DNA from: Oscillospiraceae bacterium
Lineage (GTDB): Bacteria > Bacillota > Clostridia > Oscillospirales > Oscillospiraceae
Assembly: GCA_902793285.1 (NCBI GenBank)
Contig: CADBCV010000004.1
Coordinates: forward strand, 95,138 to 159,137
Reading direction: 5' to 3'
Length of the DNA: 64,000 bases
Shown here: positions 34,135 through 42,222 of the stretch, piece by piece
Layout of the letters: each line of letters opens with the position of its first letter
Position numbering within the stretch: position 1 is the first letter of the stretch
Program-made: the position numbers and the translations under genes
The notes under the pieces: generated by a model
Databases searched by the model: none
The model's input: only the letters and a program-made list of their open reading frames with translations
What the model was told of the DNA's origin: nothing

Positions 34135-34679
34135 CGCGAAAGCAGGCACTGGCCCTGGCAGAGCAAGTCTTATTGGAGCGCGGACAGATTGAGGCGGCAG
34201 CGATCCTACATAAGCTTTCCGGCGAGCTACCCTTCTACAGTTGGTCGGAGGACGCGATTAGAGATGCGGTAGAGCAGTTCATCCTCGACCATGCTCGCGT
34301 TCCCACCGCTACGGATTTCAAAAAGCGGGGTCTTCCCCCGCATACGGTCGTCAAGAAGCGATTCGGCATCACCCTGCAGGAGTGGCTGAACCGGGATTAC
34401 CCCGTCGTTAAACCCTCCGAGGATGAAAAACGGACAAAGGCCACCGAGGCCTTTGTCCGGGATTATTTTCGTATTCAGCCCAAAAGCGCCGACGAGTTCA
34501 ACGCCCGGCGCACGCCCAGGACGCATTGCTGGTACACCGTCGCCGTCTACAACCACACCCGCAGCTGGCGGAACCTGCTGGCCAAGCTGGGGCTGCCGAT
34601 CTACAACAACGTCGATGTCCCGCGCACGAAGCCCGACCTCAAGGTCAGCGTGATCTCCGATACCGATTTTCGGGACTGA
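34131..34679 (+). CDS. Hypothetical mobile-element protein
   Basis: Protein of 182 residues, unrecognised. It begins MTRKQALALAEQVLLERGQI, then carries two similar helical parts: RDAVEQFILDHARVPTATDF ... FGITLQEWLNRDYP and KATEAFVRDYFRIQPKSADE ... HTRSWRNLLAKLGLP. The duplicated helix plus W-x-x-L/W pattern suggests a DNA- or protein-binding repeat, similar to small accessory proteins of integrative elements. The ATG overlaps the sigG-fragment stop. No enzyme motif is visible. Confidence 0.65.
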   Translation: MTRKQALALAEQVLLERGQIEAAAILHKLSGELPFYSWSEDAIRDAVEQFILDHARVPTATDFKKRGLPPHTVVKKRFGITLQEWLNRDYPVVKPSEDEKRTKATEAFVRDYFRIQPKSADEFNARRTPRTHCWYTVAVYNHTRSWRNLLAKLGLPIYNNVDVPRTKPDLKVSVISDTDFRD

Positions 34680-34687
34680 GGAGGGGA

Positions 34688-34939
34688 ATGAACATGAAAC
34701 TGTTACTATCCTGCAAGTACAATATGGACACAGCATGTGTGGAGCTGCGCTACTCCGACGGCAGCACGCTCGCCCTCGATTGCATCGAGATCGAAAACCT
34801 GTATGGCAACAGCCCCGCATATCGCACCGAGCTGGACTACCTGATCTATAACGATCCCCTGGCTTATGCTGACCTGATCATGAATGGTGATGTGGAGGCG
34901 TATCTGCGGACGGCAACCCAGGAGCGGTATCTGGACTGA
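34688..34939 (+). CDS. Small conserved mobile-element protein
   Basis: Eighty-three residues, MNMKLLLSCKYNMDTACVEL start, YSDGSTLALDCIEIEN, and ELDYLIYNDPLAYADLIMNG near the end. It resembles a small family carried on plasmids and integrative elements of gut Clostridia (possibly DUF6061; not certain). GAGGGGA directly precedes the ATG. It follows the 182-residue gene by 8 bases. Function unknown. Confidence 0.65.
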   Translation: MNMKLLLSCKYNMDTACVELRYSDGSTLALDCIEIENLYGNSPAYRTELDYLIYNDPLAYADLIMNGDVEAYLRTATQERYLD

Positions 34940-34963
34940 GGCCGGCACCACAAATCTATAGTG

Positions 34964-35020
34964 TTTCATTAAAAACGACTGTTTCACCGAATCGGTGAAA
35001 CGGTCGTTTTTAGTGAAACA
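34964..35020. repeat. 57-bp long inverted repeat
   Basis: Two 27-base arms (34964-34990 and 34994-35020) pair with only two G-T positions across a 3-base centre; the inner part is GTTTCACCG/CGGTGAAAC. A very stable hairpin that may end the upstream transcript or be a small mobile or binding element. The whole gap 34940-35388 is gene-free. Confidence 0.75.
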
Positions 35021-35104
35021 GCTCTTTACCGAATTTAGATTCAGCGAAAATGGATTCAGTAAAAATCTACTGTTAACCGCCAACACTACAACGCACAAGT
35101 TCAA

Positions 35105-35172
35105 CGCGCAGTGTGCGTTGATGAAACATTGAACGTTCAGTGTGCATTGGTGAAACGTTGAAAGTGCATTGA
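35105..35172. repeat. Two 29-bp tandem repeats plus partial third
   Basis: Units 35105-35133 and 35134-35162 match at 24 of 29 positions (shared CAGTGTGC, TGAAAC, TTGAA), followed by AGTGCATTGAC. They are adjacent, without spacers, so this is not CRISPR; an iteron-like protein-binding array is possible. Confidence 0.6.
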
Positions 35173-35276
35173 CTTATTCCAACTTGCTAAAACTTGCATC
35201 TTGCTTGCTATAAAACTTGCTTTTAGCAGCAAGATAGTAATTTCTTTTAACTCCCCTTCCATTTTTGATCCGTCAT

Positions 35277-35337
35277 ACAACTGCTCATACAAATGATTCT
35301 TCTTTAATATCTGTATGCGAGTTGTATGAGCAGTTGT
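35277..35337. promoter_or_regulatory. 16-bp perfect inverted repeat upstream of abiE
   Basis: ACAACTGCTCATACAA (35277-35292) and TTGTATGAGCAGTTGT (35322-35337), separated by 29 bases. No T run follows. An operator is likelier than a terminator. Confidence 0.5.
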
Positions 35338-35388
35338 GGGAGACCGATCACTCCAAATTTCCTTTTAAACTAGTTCGGAATAATTTGC

Positions 35389-35424
35389 TTGATTTTCTCC
35401 AATAATTGCAGTAATATTGCAATT
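35389..35424 (+). promoter_or_regulatory. abiE promoter overlapped by an inverted repeat
   Basis: TTGATT (35389-35394), 17 bp, TAATAT (35412-35417). AATTGCA (35404-35410) and TGCAATT (35418-35424) flank the -10, so a protein bound there would block transcription. AbiEi antitoxins are known to autorepress through inverted repeats at their promoters. Confidence 0.65.
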
Positions 35425-35436
35425 GGTGGTGAAAAT

Positions 35437-36039
35437 ATGCTAAAAACTCATCTTGTCTTGATGGACGAACTGAAAAGCTACGCCAGCCCGGCAAAGAAGA
35501 TTGAGCGAATGGTGAAGAGCGGCGAACTGACCCGAGTTGTGCGCGGGTTGTATGAGACCGATCCACATACTCCAGGACACCTTCTTGCAGCGAGCATCTA
35601 TGGTCCGTCCTATCTGTCTTTTGAATATGCTCTTGCTCAACACGGCTTGATTCCGGAGGCAGTCCATCAATTTACTTCTGCAACTTTTGATAAAAAGCGG
35701 GCTAAGCAGTTTGAAACGCCGTTCGGAGTTTTCAGCTATCGTGATATACCATATGAAGCATTTTCCTATGGCATCCTGCCGCTGATCGAAAATGGATACA
35801 GCTATCGCTTGGCCACACCGGAAAAGGCAGTCTGTGATGAACTGTATAAGCTTTCGCCCTGTGCAAATCGCTCGGAACTGGAACAATTGCTGTTTGAAAA
35901 CCTGCGAATCGACCGACGGACGTTTCTGGAGCTCGACCTCGCAGAAATGAAGCAGCTTGCGGCGCTGTACCAGACAAAGAATCATAAGCTGCTTCGATCC
36001 TGGATCAGAAAGGAGATCCGACATGCAACAGATACTTGA
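35437..36039 (+). CDS. abiEi: AbiEi-type antitoxin (type IV TA)
   Basis: Protein of 200 residues with an N-terminal winged-helix part (LMDELKSYASPAKKIERMVK, SGELTRVVRGLYETD) and the AbiEi C-domain (ASIYGPSYLSFEYALAQHGL, TFDKKRAKQFETPFGVFSYR, LATPEKAVCDELYKLSP). It represses its own operon and counteracts the nucleotidyltransferase toxin AbiEii. The ATG at 35437 was chosen over an upstream frame because GGTGGTGAAAAT precedes it and the promoter lies just before. Overlaps abiEii by 17 bases. Confidence 0.9.
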   Translation: MLKTHLVLMDELKSYASPAKKIERMVKSGELTRVVRGLYETDPHTPGHLLAASIYGPSYLSFEYALAQHGLIPEAVHQFTSATFDKKRAKQFETPFGVFSYRDIPYEAFSYGILPLIENGYSYRLATPEKAVCDELYKLSPCANRSELEQLLFENLRIDRRTFLELDLAEMKQLAALYQTKNHKLLRSWIRKEIRHATDT

Positions 36040-36886
36040 GCAGATGCTGCGCTCTTACGAGCCGCAGACTTCGACTGACAAGAAAAACGCAATCAAGGAG
36101 ATCATTCAGGAAATCGTATTATGCGGACTGAGCCGTGCAGGATTCTTTAAGCACGCGGCATTCTATGGCGGAACGGCGCTGCGGATCTTCTACGGGCTGG
36201 ATCGCTTCTCCGAAGATTTGGATTTTTCCCTAATGGCTCCAGAGAGCTTTGATCTTGGCGATTATTTGCCTGCGCTGGAGAAGGAAATCCGCTCCTACGG
36301 TCTCAATTTCAAGGCGGAGGAACGGGAAAAGACGGTGGACTCTGCTGTCCAATCCGCCTTCCTGAAAGGAAACACGAAGGAGCATATCCTTCTGTTCTAT
36401 GCGGATGATCGGCTTGCACGATCCATCGCGCCGAACGAGCTGATCAAGGTCAAGTTTGAAATCGACACAAATCCGCCACCCTTTGCCAGCTTTGAGCATA
36501 GATACCGTTTGCTGCCCAGCCCATACGAGATATGCCTTTATGATCAGCCCTCCCTCTTTGCCGGAAAGGCACATGCCGTTCTCTGCCGGGCATGGAAAAA
36601 TCGCATCAAAGGCCGCGATCTCTATGACTATGTGTTTTATCTCTCCATGAACACGCCTGTCAATCTGCAGCATCTGGAAGCACGTCTCCGGCAGTCCGAA
36701 TTTCTTGTAACGGAGGCACCGTTGGATATTGAGCAGCTGAAAGGCCTGCTCCACGCTCGTTTTGCAACAATTGACTACGATCAGGCTAAGCAGGACGTCC
36801 TGCCGTTTATCAAGGATCCCAGCAAGCTCACCGTATGGAGCAAGGACTTTTTTGATCAAATCACAGAAAGACTGACAGCGGTATAA
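36023..36886 (+). CDS. abiEii: AbiEii-type nucleotidyltransferase toxin
   Basis: Protein of 287 residues. The nucleotidyltransferase core is clear: FFKHAAFYGGTALRIFYGLD with the GG[ST] motif, then RFSEDLDFSL with the paired acidic residues. Later segments include IKVKFEIDTNPPPF, GKAHAVLCRAWKNRIKGRDL and YDYVFYLSMN, as in COG2253 proteins. The ATG at 36023 follows AAAGGAGATCCGAC. With AbiEi it forms an abortive-infection system; AbiEii-like toxins block growth by nucleotide transfer, for MenT relatives onto tRNA. Confidence 0.92.
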   Translation: MQQILEQMLRSYEPQTSTDKKNAIKEIIQEIVLCGLSRAGFFKHAAFYGGTALRIFYGLDRFSEDLDFSLMAPESFDLGDYLPALEKEIRSYGLNFKAEEREKTVDSAVQSAFLKGNTKEHILLFYADDRLARSIAPNELIKVKFEIDTNPPPFASFEHRYRLLPSPYEICLYDQPSLFAGKAHAVLCRAWKNRIKGRDLYDYVFYLSMNTPVNLQHLEARLRQSEFLVTEAPLDIEQLKGLLHARFATIDYDQAKQDVLPFIKDPSKLTVWSKDFFDQITERLTAV

Positions 36887-37001
36887 GGCAGTCTATAAAT
36901 AATACCGGCTGATACCAAGTAAAGCCTTTCGATATGTTTCAAACTGCGGGCTTGTATTGTGAAAACATTTTATAATACAGTTATTAGTGAGGTAATACGA
37001 C

Positions 37002-37889
37002 TTGAATCTATCAATCACTCAGCAACCCATTAATGGGATCTTAGGTGGACCTAAGCATAAAGACTTTGCTGTAAGTGTAAACAATATTGCTTTCAACATT
37101 TCCATCGATCAGCAATGTCAGCGGGAGTTAAGCATTTCATCGTCTGCAGGCAAATATGAAGATATGATTTCTATCTACTATTCTCTCGTTACCCTTTTGA
37201 TGCTGTTCGATGGTCATTTTTACCCCGTTGTGAAAGCGCAAGATGGGACTGATATTACAGAAAGTTGGAATAAGCGAGCCCTTCCGAGCTATAGTTCTGC
37301 TGATTTTATGCTCGATTTAGGGAATAAGCTAATAGAATTTGATGCAGTTCTTGACGCACAGCTTTTCCAAAACTGGTGTGTGCTAAAGAAAGAACTTGAC
37401 CTTGTCCACAACATGATTCTCTATTGCCTATCAAGTGTTGAAATGCCAAAAGACATGCAAGTTGCTTTTATGACAGAGGCATTTAAAGGCGTATGCGAAC
37501 TGATTCATGTCAGAAATCCTAACTTTGCATTACCCTTAAATTCAAAAGACAAATTAGAATTAAAGCCCGCATTTCTTGCCGTTGTGGATAAATATGGATT
37601 CGATATATTCAAGGAAGAATTAAGTCAGAATAAAGACGGCTTTGCTCAAGTTCTTGTGAATTCTCGCAACAGAATAGCCCATATCAAGAGCTTGCAGAAT
37701 AAGAGAGTCCTTGATGGCAATGAGAGTGTCATGTACTTGATGAAGCTATCGCTTTTGTATCGTATCGTGCTTTTTGACTTGCTTGGAATTTCTAAAAGAG
37801 TATATGGTGTTGCACTATCTTCACGCGTTCAAACAATTAACAACCATAAAACAATGAAAGCATTTCTTAACTCCTTAGGGCAATGCTGA
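37002..37889 (+). CDS. HEPN-type protein of the defence island
   Basis: Protein of 295 residues, not assigned to a named family. The C-terminal half is helical and contains FAQVLVNSRNRIAHIKSL, an R-x4-H motif in a helix context as in HEPN RNases. The N-terminal half is beta-rich (KDFAVSVNNIAFNISIDQQC), recalling the ApeA-type domain pairing. The start codon is TTG at 37002, eight bases after GAGGT. It stands alone between abiE and a strong terminator. An RNase role in abortive infection is inferred. Confidence 0.6.
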   Translation: MNLSITQQPINGILGGPKHKDFAVSVNNIAFNISIDQQCQRELSISSSAGKYEDMISIYYSLVTLLMLFDGHFYPVVKAQDGTDITESWNKRALPSYSSADFMLDLGNKLIEFDAVLDAQLFQNWCVLKKELDLVHNMILYCLSSVEMPKDMQVAFMTEAFKGVCELIHVRNPNFALPLNSKDKLELKPAFLAVVDKYGFDIFKEELSQNKDGFAQVLVNSRNRIAHIKSLQNKRVLDGNESVMYLMKLSLLYRIVLFDLLGISKRVYGVALSSRVQTINNHKTMKAFLNSLGQC

Positions 37890-37923
37890 GGAACGGCCTG
37901 AGCAGCATATGAGTTTTCGTGGG

Positions 37924-37949
37924 AGAGTGATGCCATCCGGCATCACTCT
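37924..37949. terminator. Strong terminator after the HEPN gene
   Basis: AGAGTGATGCC, loop ATCC, GGCATCACTCT, then TTCTTTT. The remaining ~240 bp to the next stop hold only a GGGGTCTGGGGCAGAGCCCC hairpin near 38024 and no gene. Confidence 0.85.
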
Positions 37950-38187
37950 TTCTTTTGCTATTAGCGGGAATTCGCACTACCATAGACACCACTCTCATGG
38001 AAAACAAATGCGTTAAACCTCGGGGTCTGGGGCAGAGCCCCAACGGTAGTTCAGTGGATCGTCAAAAAGGAACTTCATGAGGTTTTATACTCGTTGTTGT
38101 TATATAAGGAGATTCTTGCCATTTTTACCTCTATGTATTCACAATCATCATCCATAGAATGAATAGGTCGTCAGCTACGTTCCTAAT

Positions 38188-38961
38188 TTATTCCCTTATA
38201 GTTCCTTCTTTTATATGGCAGCTAATACCGTGATCAAAGCAAAACTGTTCTACAGCAGCGGCGCATTCGTTGAAAAACTGCTTATGTCGCTTATATGCGG
38301 TTACTTCGGTGCTATAGTTCATTCTCCCAAATACTATCCTATCCACAAAGCTTACTTCTTCGAGCAGTTCATCTAATCTCTGTTCGAGGATATTTGGGGT
38401 CGGGTACGGCTCTATGCTGACCCATGTCTTACATCCGGCATCGTGCAGCTCTTTTAGTGCCGCCAGCCTCTGATCTAATGGCGCAGACCCGGGCTCGATC
38501 CGTTTTCTGAAATCTTCGCTTAATGTAATGAGCGTGATACCGTATTCGTTATCTCTAGAAAACGTTGAAAGTTCAACAGGGAGAATTCCTTTTGTGAGCA
38601 CGGTGCACTTTATCCCGGCAGAGTTCAATTTCTTAATGGCGGAAGTGCTCATTTTCGCGATTTCAGGATACTGGTACATGAACGGGTCTGTGGAAAAGCA
38701 GAGATGTACAGACGCTATTTTGTTTTTCAGCCGAGGTATTTCTGCATCAAGCAACTCAATGGTATTTGAAACTAAATATGGCTCTATCCACTCTTCATAC
38801 GATTTTATTTGCCCAAAGCGCTTCTTCATTATAAAGGCATAACATGGATATTTACAGCCATGAGCACAGCCTTGTATGTGATTCATAGTATAATCCCCAT
38901 ACTCGACACCTGTCTTATAGAGCATGGTTTTTCTTTCTATGTAGCCCTTGATGCTTTTCAT
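38188..38961 (-). CDS. Radical SAM protein (Gp37/Gp68 or SPL-like), partner of TcmP
   Basis: Protein of 257 residues with a TIM-barrel-like order and Cys32, Cys36 and Cys40 in GCAHGCKYPCYAF. The spacing is C-x3-C-x3-C, one longer than the usual CxxxCxxC. Other features: CFSTDPFMYQYPE, CTVLTKGILPVELSTF, GITLITLSEDFRKRIEPG, KTWVSIEPYPTPN. These match radical SAM proteins related to phage Gp37/Gp68 and the spore-photoproduct lyase superfamily. It overlaps tcmP by four bases. The substrate is unknown. Confidence 0.8.
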   Translation of the reverse strand: MKSIKGYIERKTMLYKTGVEYGDYTMNHIQGCAHGCKYPCYAFIMKKRFGQIKSYEEWIEPYLVSNTIELLDAEIPRLKNKIASVHLCFSTDPFMYQYPEIAKMSTSAIKKLNSAGIKCTVLTKGILPVELSTFSRDNEYGITLITLSEDFRKRIEPGSAPLDQRLAALKELHDAGCKTWVSIEPYPTPNILEQRLDELLEEVSFVDRIVFGRMNYSTEVTAYKRHKQFFNECAAAVEQFCFDHGISCHIKEGTIRE

Positions 38962-40073
38962 TTCGCGTATCCCTTCTGAGAAAAACTGATCTTATCACGA
39001 GTAGTTTTTGCGCCATAGCTACGCTTCAGCTCGTTTTTAATTTTATTTCTGAAACCGTCGGACGGAAAAATCGGATGTTCATCAAGCAAATCCCACAATC
39101 TGTCAAACGGCACATTTATCTGGCCATCAAAGGCATCCTGCAGATAATCCGCAATGTCTTTTATGTAATAACAGGACTCATCAGCCTGCGTCTTAGCAAT
39201 GCCCTCACCTGAAAAATCAAGCATGAGCTGGTTTTCCGAGCCATGAGTATTTTTCGTGGAAGACTTTCCCCCGAAGGTCTGCCATGCTGACTGTTTATAC
39301 AGTTTAAACCCGTTGATGTTGCTTGTACAATGGATCAGATTGTACACAATTGCATTTTTCTCATTGAAAAACGGAAACGCAGCGATATATAAAGAGCGGA
39401 AACGATTGCGGTGAAGGGCTGTAATGATTGCCTCTACGCGCTGTTCATATGCTTTTTTATCGCTACCATAAGGTACCAGTCTCTCCAGATCCATCAGGTA
39501 TGTTTGCTCGTACTTGTTTCTGGCTTCTTCTTTCTTGACCTTTCTGACCGCTCGGATAGGATCAGATACCATGTGATTAATGATTACTTCGCTCCAACTA
39601 TTTATGAATGGCAGGATAGCCCTCCAATCTATAGAGGCATCGAAGGGATCGTAAACGAGAAGGTAGTGTTTATTGCTTTCTATCCTGCTGCCGATCCGTT
39701 TTGCAAGAATATTTCCGTCCTCAGTCGAAATATGGATATGGTAGTTGTTTTTCTCCTGCGGCATAAGCGTAGCGAGATGCGCTGTTTTCCCGGAACTTAA
39801 GTCACTAAAGTATAAATCGATTTGCTTCTGGCGATACTGCCCTGAAATGTCACGGAGATATTTTGCGATTCGTACTGGGGTGCCGAATACCTGGTTGCCA
39901 TCATCGTCAACATATTCTCCGCTGTTGGACATACAGTCAATAAAGACAAGGCCGTTGCAATACGGGTTTTGAAGGAGCTTATGCGCCCATGCCTCAACAT
40001 ACTTTTCGATCAGCTCAAATTTCTTAATCGTGTGTGGATTAGCGTGGCCAATGATTTCATCATTATTGCTCAT
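38958..40073 (-). CDS. tcmP: Three-Cys-motif partner protein TcmP
   Basis: Protein of 371 residues. It begins in the family manner (HANPHTIKKFELIEKYVEAW, GLVFIDCMSNSGEY), with FSDLSSGKTAHLATL and LLVYDPFDASIDWRAILPFI, and ends in a helical domain DGFRNKIKNELKRSYGAKTT. TcmP proteins are defined by occurrence next to a radical SAM protein with a three-Cys motif, exactly as here. A minus-strand promoter (TTCGAT, 16 bp, TATAAT) lies around 40130-40160. The joint function is unknown, probably phage- or defence-related. Confidence 0.85.
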   Translation of the reverse strand: MSNNDEIIGHANPHTIKKFELIEKYVEAWAHKLLQNPYCNGLVFIDCMSNSGEYVDDDGNQVFGTPVRIAKYLRDISGQYRQKQIDLYFSDLSSGKTAHLATLMPQEKNNYHIHISTEDGNILAKRIGSRIESNKHYLLVYDPFDASIDWRAILPFINSWSEVIINHMVSDPIRAVRKVKKEEARNKYEQTYLMDLERLVPYGSDKKAYEQRVEAIITALHRNRFRSLYIAAFPFFNEKNAIVYNLIHCTSNINGFKLYKQSAWQTFGGKSSTKNTHGSENQLMLDFSGEGIAKTQADESCYYIKDIADYLQDAFDGQINVPFDRLWDLLDEHPIFPSDGFRNKIKNELKRSYGAKTTRDKISFSQKGYAK

Positions 40074-40176
40074 ATTTTTTCCCCCTTTGAAATAGGTGCC
40101 GTGAGAGCAACGCTATTCTATTCATTTATTATACCATTTCCCAGTGCTTATCGAACACGCAAAAACAGTGGATTTA

Positions 40177-41568
40177 TCAGTATTTTTTCAGTATAGCAGA
40201 CAGCTGATACAGATCCTCGCCATTATAGTAGGAGTATCCGTCCTCACGCTTTGCAAAGCCGTTAGCAGCAATGAAGCCCAAGCGAACGACTTTTAACGCG
40301 TCGATCTCTCGAACCTGGCCTGCTTCCCTGTGTATTTCATCAAGCGTCGTTGGATTCTGATAATACTTCGCTTCATAAATCTCATATTCATCCCCAAACG
40401 CGAGAGCAACATCAAACTCGCCGTTTCGACGACGGGCAGGATCATCGTAGTAATAAGTGCCGATGTTCGTGATTCCGGGAAGCCTGCCGCTTTTTGCAAG
40501 CTGAGAGAAGAAGCTCCGGCATAGCTCTTCAAATCGGTGTGGGACGAACTCGGACAGCAGTGTAGGAGAAACGATTTGCTCAAAGAATGTGCGCGCACCT
40601 ATCATTTGCAGTGCGCTCTTGTTGGGGTAAACATAGGCATAGTAGAAGCGTATCAGATTATCGTTGATCTCGTAATATTTCTTCTTTGCGTCGTTGGGCT
40701 TGTTGATTGGCGCTACCTGACGCACCAGTTCCATGGAAACCAGGGATTTCATCTGCTTGGCAAGATTCCCCGTGCTGTTGGATTGCAGCTTGTTCTCAAG
40801 CTCTGTATACCTTTTCTTTCCGTTGCCGAGAGCTGCCAGAATCCGCTCCGCGTTTGCGGCGTTGGTGTAATCGGACAGCAGGATATTGGATGCGTACAGA
40901 TTGACCGGATTGTTGGGTGCCAGGATCGTCCGGACAATGTTTTCTTCCAGGGTTTCCTCATCGCGCAGTTGTTGAAGAACGAAGGGCGAGCCGCCGAAAA
41001 CACTGTAGAACGCGATCTTTTCATAGGGTGTCTTGGAGGGATAGAAGGCTGCCGCTTCCCGGTAATTTAACTCCTGCAAATGGATAATCAGGCCAAAGCG
41101 CCCATAAAGGGCGTCTTTCTCTTCCAATAGGTTCTTCATGACGCTGATCTGTGAGCCGGAGAGAATCAGGCTGATATTGCCAAGCTTTGAATCTACGATG
41201 CTCTGGAAAACAGAATCGATCTTCTGGGATTCGACAAAGGTACTCAGATAGGGATACTCGTCGATGACGACAACAAACTCTCGGGGCAGTGAATTCAGGA
41301 ACGCGAAAACATCCTGGAATGTTTCAAATGAGGACGTAAATGGCAGCACATGCTCCGCAAGCAGCACCTTCACAAAAGCATCCACATTTTCCTTTACAGT
41401 ACCCTTGATGCATTCATAATAAATGGCTGTTTTATCCTGCTGCTGTAGGGCCTCCTTGATCAGCCGCGTTTTGCCGACACGCCGCTTTCCGTAAACAAGC
41501 GCAGCATGATTGCTTCTTTTCATCGCAGACACAAGTTGAGAAAGCTCTTCCGACCTGGCAACAAACAT
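40177..41568 (-). CDS. DUF234-type ATPase with C-terminal nuclease-like domain
   Basis: Protein of 463 residues of the 'archaeal ATPase' STAND-like group. N-terminal ATPase: Walker A LVYGKRRVGKTRL (about 25-36), Walker B-like EFVVVIDEYPYLS, sensor SLILSGSQISVMKNLL. A winged-helix part follows (GKKRYTELENKLQSNSTGNL). The C-terminal DUF234 region has the PD-(D/E)xK-like GEFDVALAFGDEYEIYEAKYY. Such proteins are common beside mobile elements and defence genes; the role is unclear. It has its own promoter and twin operators. Confidence 0.85.
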   Translation of the reverse strand: MFVARSEELSQLVSAMKRSNHAALVYGKRRVGKTRLIKEALQQQDKTAIYYECIKGTVKENVDAFVKVLLAEHVLPFTSSFETFQDVFAFLNSLPREFVVVIDEYPYLSTFVESQKIDSVFQSIVDSKLGNISLILSGSQISVMKNLLEEKDALYGRFGLIIHLQELNYREAAAFYPSKTPYEKIAFYSVFGGSPFVLQQLRDEETLEENIVRTILAPNNPVNLYASNILLSDYTNAANAERILAALGNGKKRYTELENKLQSNSTGNLAKQMKSLVSMELVRQVAPINKPNDAKKKYYEINDNLIRFYYAYVYPNKSALQMIGARTFFEQIVSPTLLSEFVPHRFEELCRSFFSQLAKSGRLPGITNIGTYYYDDPARRRNGEFDVALAFGDEYEIYEAKYYQNPTTLDEIHREAGQVREIDALKVVRLGFIAANGFAKREDGYSYYNGEDLYQLSAILKKY

Positions 41569-41587
41569 AAGAGGCCCTCCTTTAATG

Positions 41588-41651
41588 CTGAATTGTAATT
41601 CAGTGAATTATATTTCAGCTAAATAATACCTGCAGAAACGGGATTTGTCAA
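41588..41651 (-). promoter_or_regulatory. Promoter and twin operators of the DUF234 ATPase gene
   Basis: Minus strand: TTGACA (41651-41646), 17 bp, TATTAT (41628-41623). Downstream lie two adjacent palindromes, TGAAATATAATTCA (41617-41604) and CTGAATTACAATTCAG (41603-41588), then AAAGGAGGGCC and the ATG. Tight repression is likely. Confidence 0.75.
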
Positions 41652-41668
41652 CTTATTTTTGAAAAAAG

Positions 41669-41715
41669 CCCGGAATCACTTGCGCCGCCTGATAACGGTG
41701 CACAGTGATTCCGGG
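41669..41715. terminator. Bidirectional terminator left of the BREX operon
   Basis: CCCGGAATCACT (41669-41680) pairs perfectly with AGTGATTCCGGG (41704-41715), with T-rich flanks on both sides. It probably ends the BREX transcript ~500 bp after brxA. The 654-bp gap 41569-42222 otherwise holds the ATPase promoter and two decayed fragments. Confidence 0.8.
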
Positions 41716-41810
41716 TTCTTTTTTGTTTTTTAGCGTTATGCAAAAGTCATTGCGAGCTGCAAGCCTCACATCATGTTCGGTATCATAGTTACCAACATAG
41801 TCCCCTGTGA

Positions 41811-42005
41811 CTATGTTGTAATCCGAACGGTGCGGAAATCCGTTGCTGTGGAGCGAAATTACGGGCACGACTCTTTGATGTATGCGGGAAACTTTTCAGT
41901 TCCACTGATGATCTTGCGCAGGGCACTTCCGCGCTGTTCCATGAACTTCATACGGTGGAACAAATCCGCAATGACCGGATTATTGCACACAGAGCCGAAT
42001 GTATT
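41811..42005 (-). pseudogene. Fragment of an AlbA_2/Schlafen-type ATP-binding protein
   Basis: The frame reads FGSVCNNPVIADLFHRMKF, MEQRGSALRKIISGTEKFPA and YIKESCP, a stop (TAA at 41859-41861), then FRSTATDFRTVRITT and a second stop. The NNPVIADLFHR and MEQRGSALRKI segments are typical of the C-terminal part of AlbA_2 ATP-binding proteins, a class also present intact at 51895-53598. The N-terminal ~80% is missing, so this is a relic. Confidence 0.75.
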
Positions 42006-42114
42006 TCACGCTAATTCAAAAGATAGTCAAAAGATAGCTACTCAATGCGAAGCATTGAAAACACTGGCTTTTATATTGATCCACAGCAAAACTTGAGATC
42101 ATTCCAAAAGATAG

Positions 42115-42222
42115 TCAAAACTTATCATGCGTGGCATCATGCATGGTATCTTGGTGACCACCATCCATGATGTAAGCGGTATCGCGCTTCGCTCTTTCAA
42201 AAACAATGTACTTTCCATGTGT
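42115..42222 (-). pseudogene. Short conserved-looking fragment directly after brxA
   Basis: Directly after the brxA stop and in the same frame, about 35 codons read GKYIVFERAKRDTAYIMDGG, then HQDTMHDATHDKF and a stop. There is no start codon or ribosome site of its own. It looks like a protein remnant, but I cannot name the family. Either it is a relic fused behind brxA, or brxA once extended further. Confidence 0.4.

Noticed and set aside
35105-35172. Possible CRISPR repeats
   Set aside because: Two adjacent 29-bp units without spacers and no cas genes.
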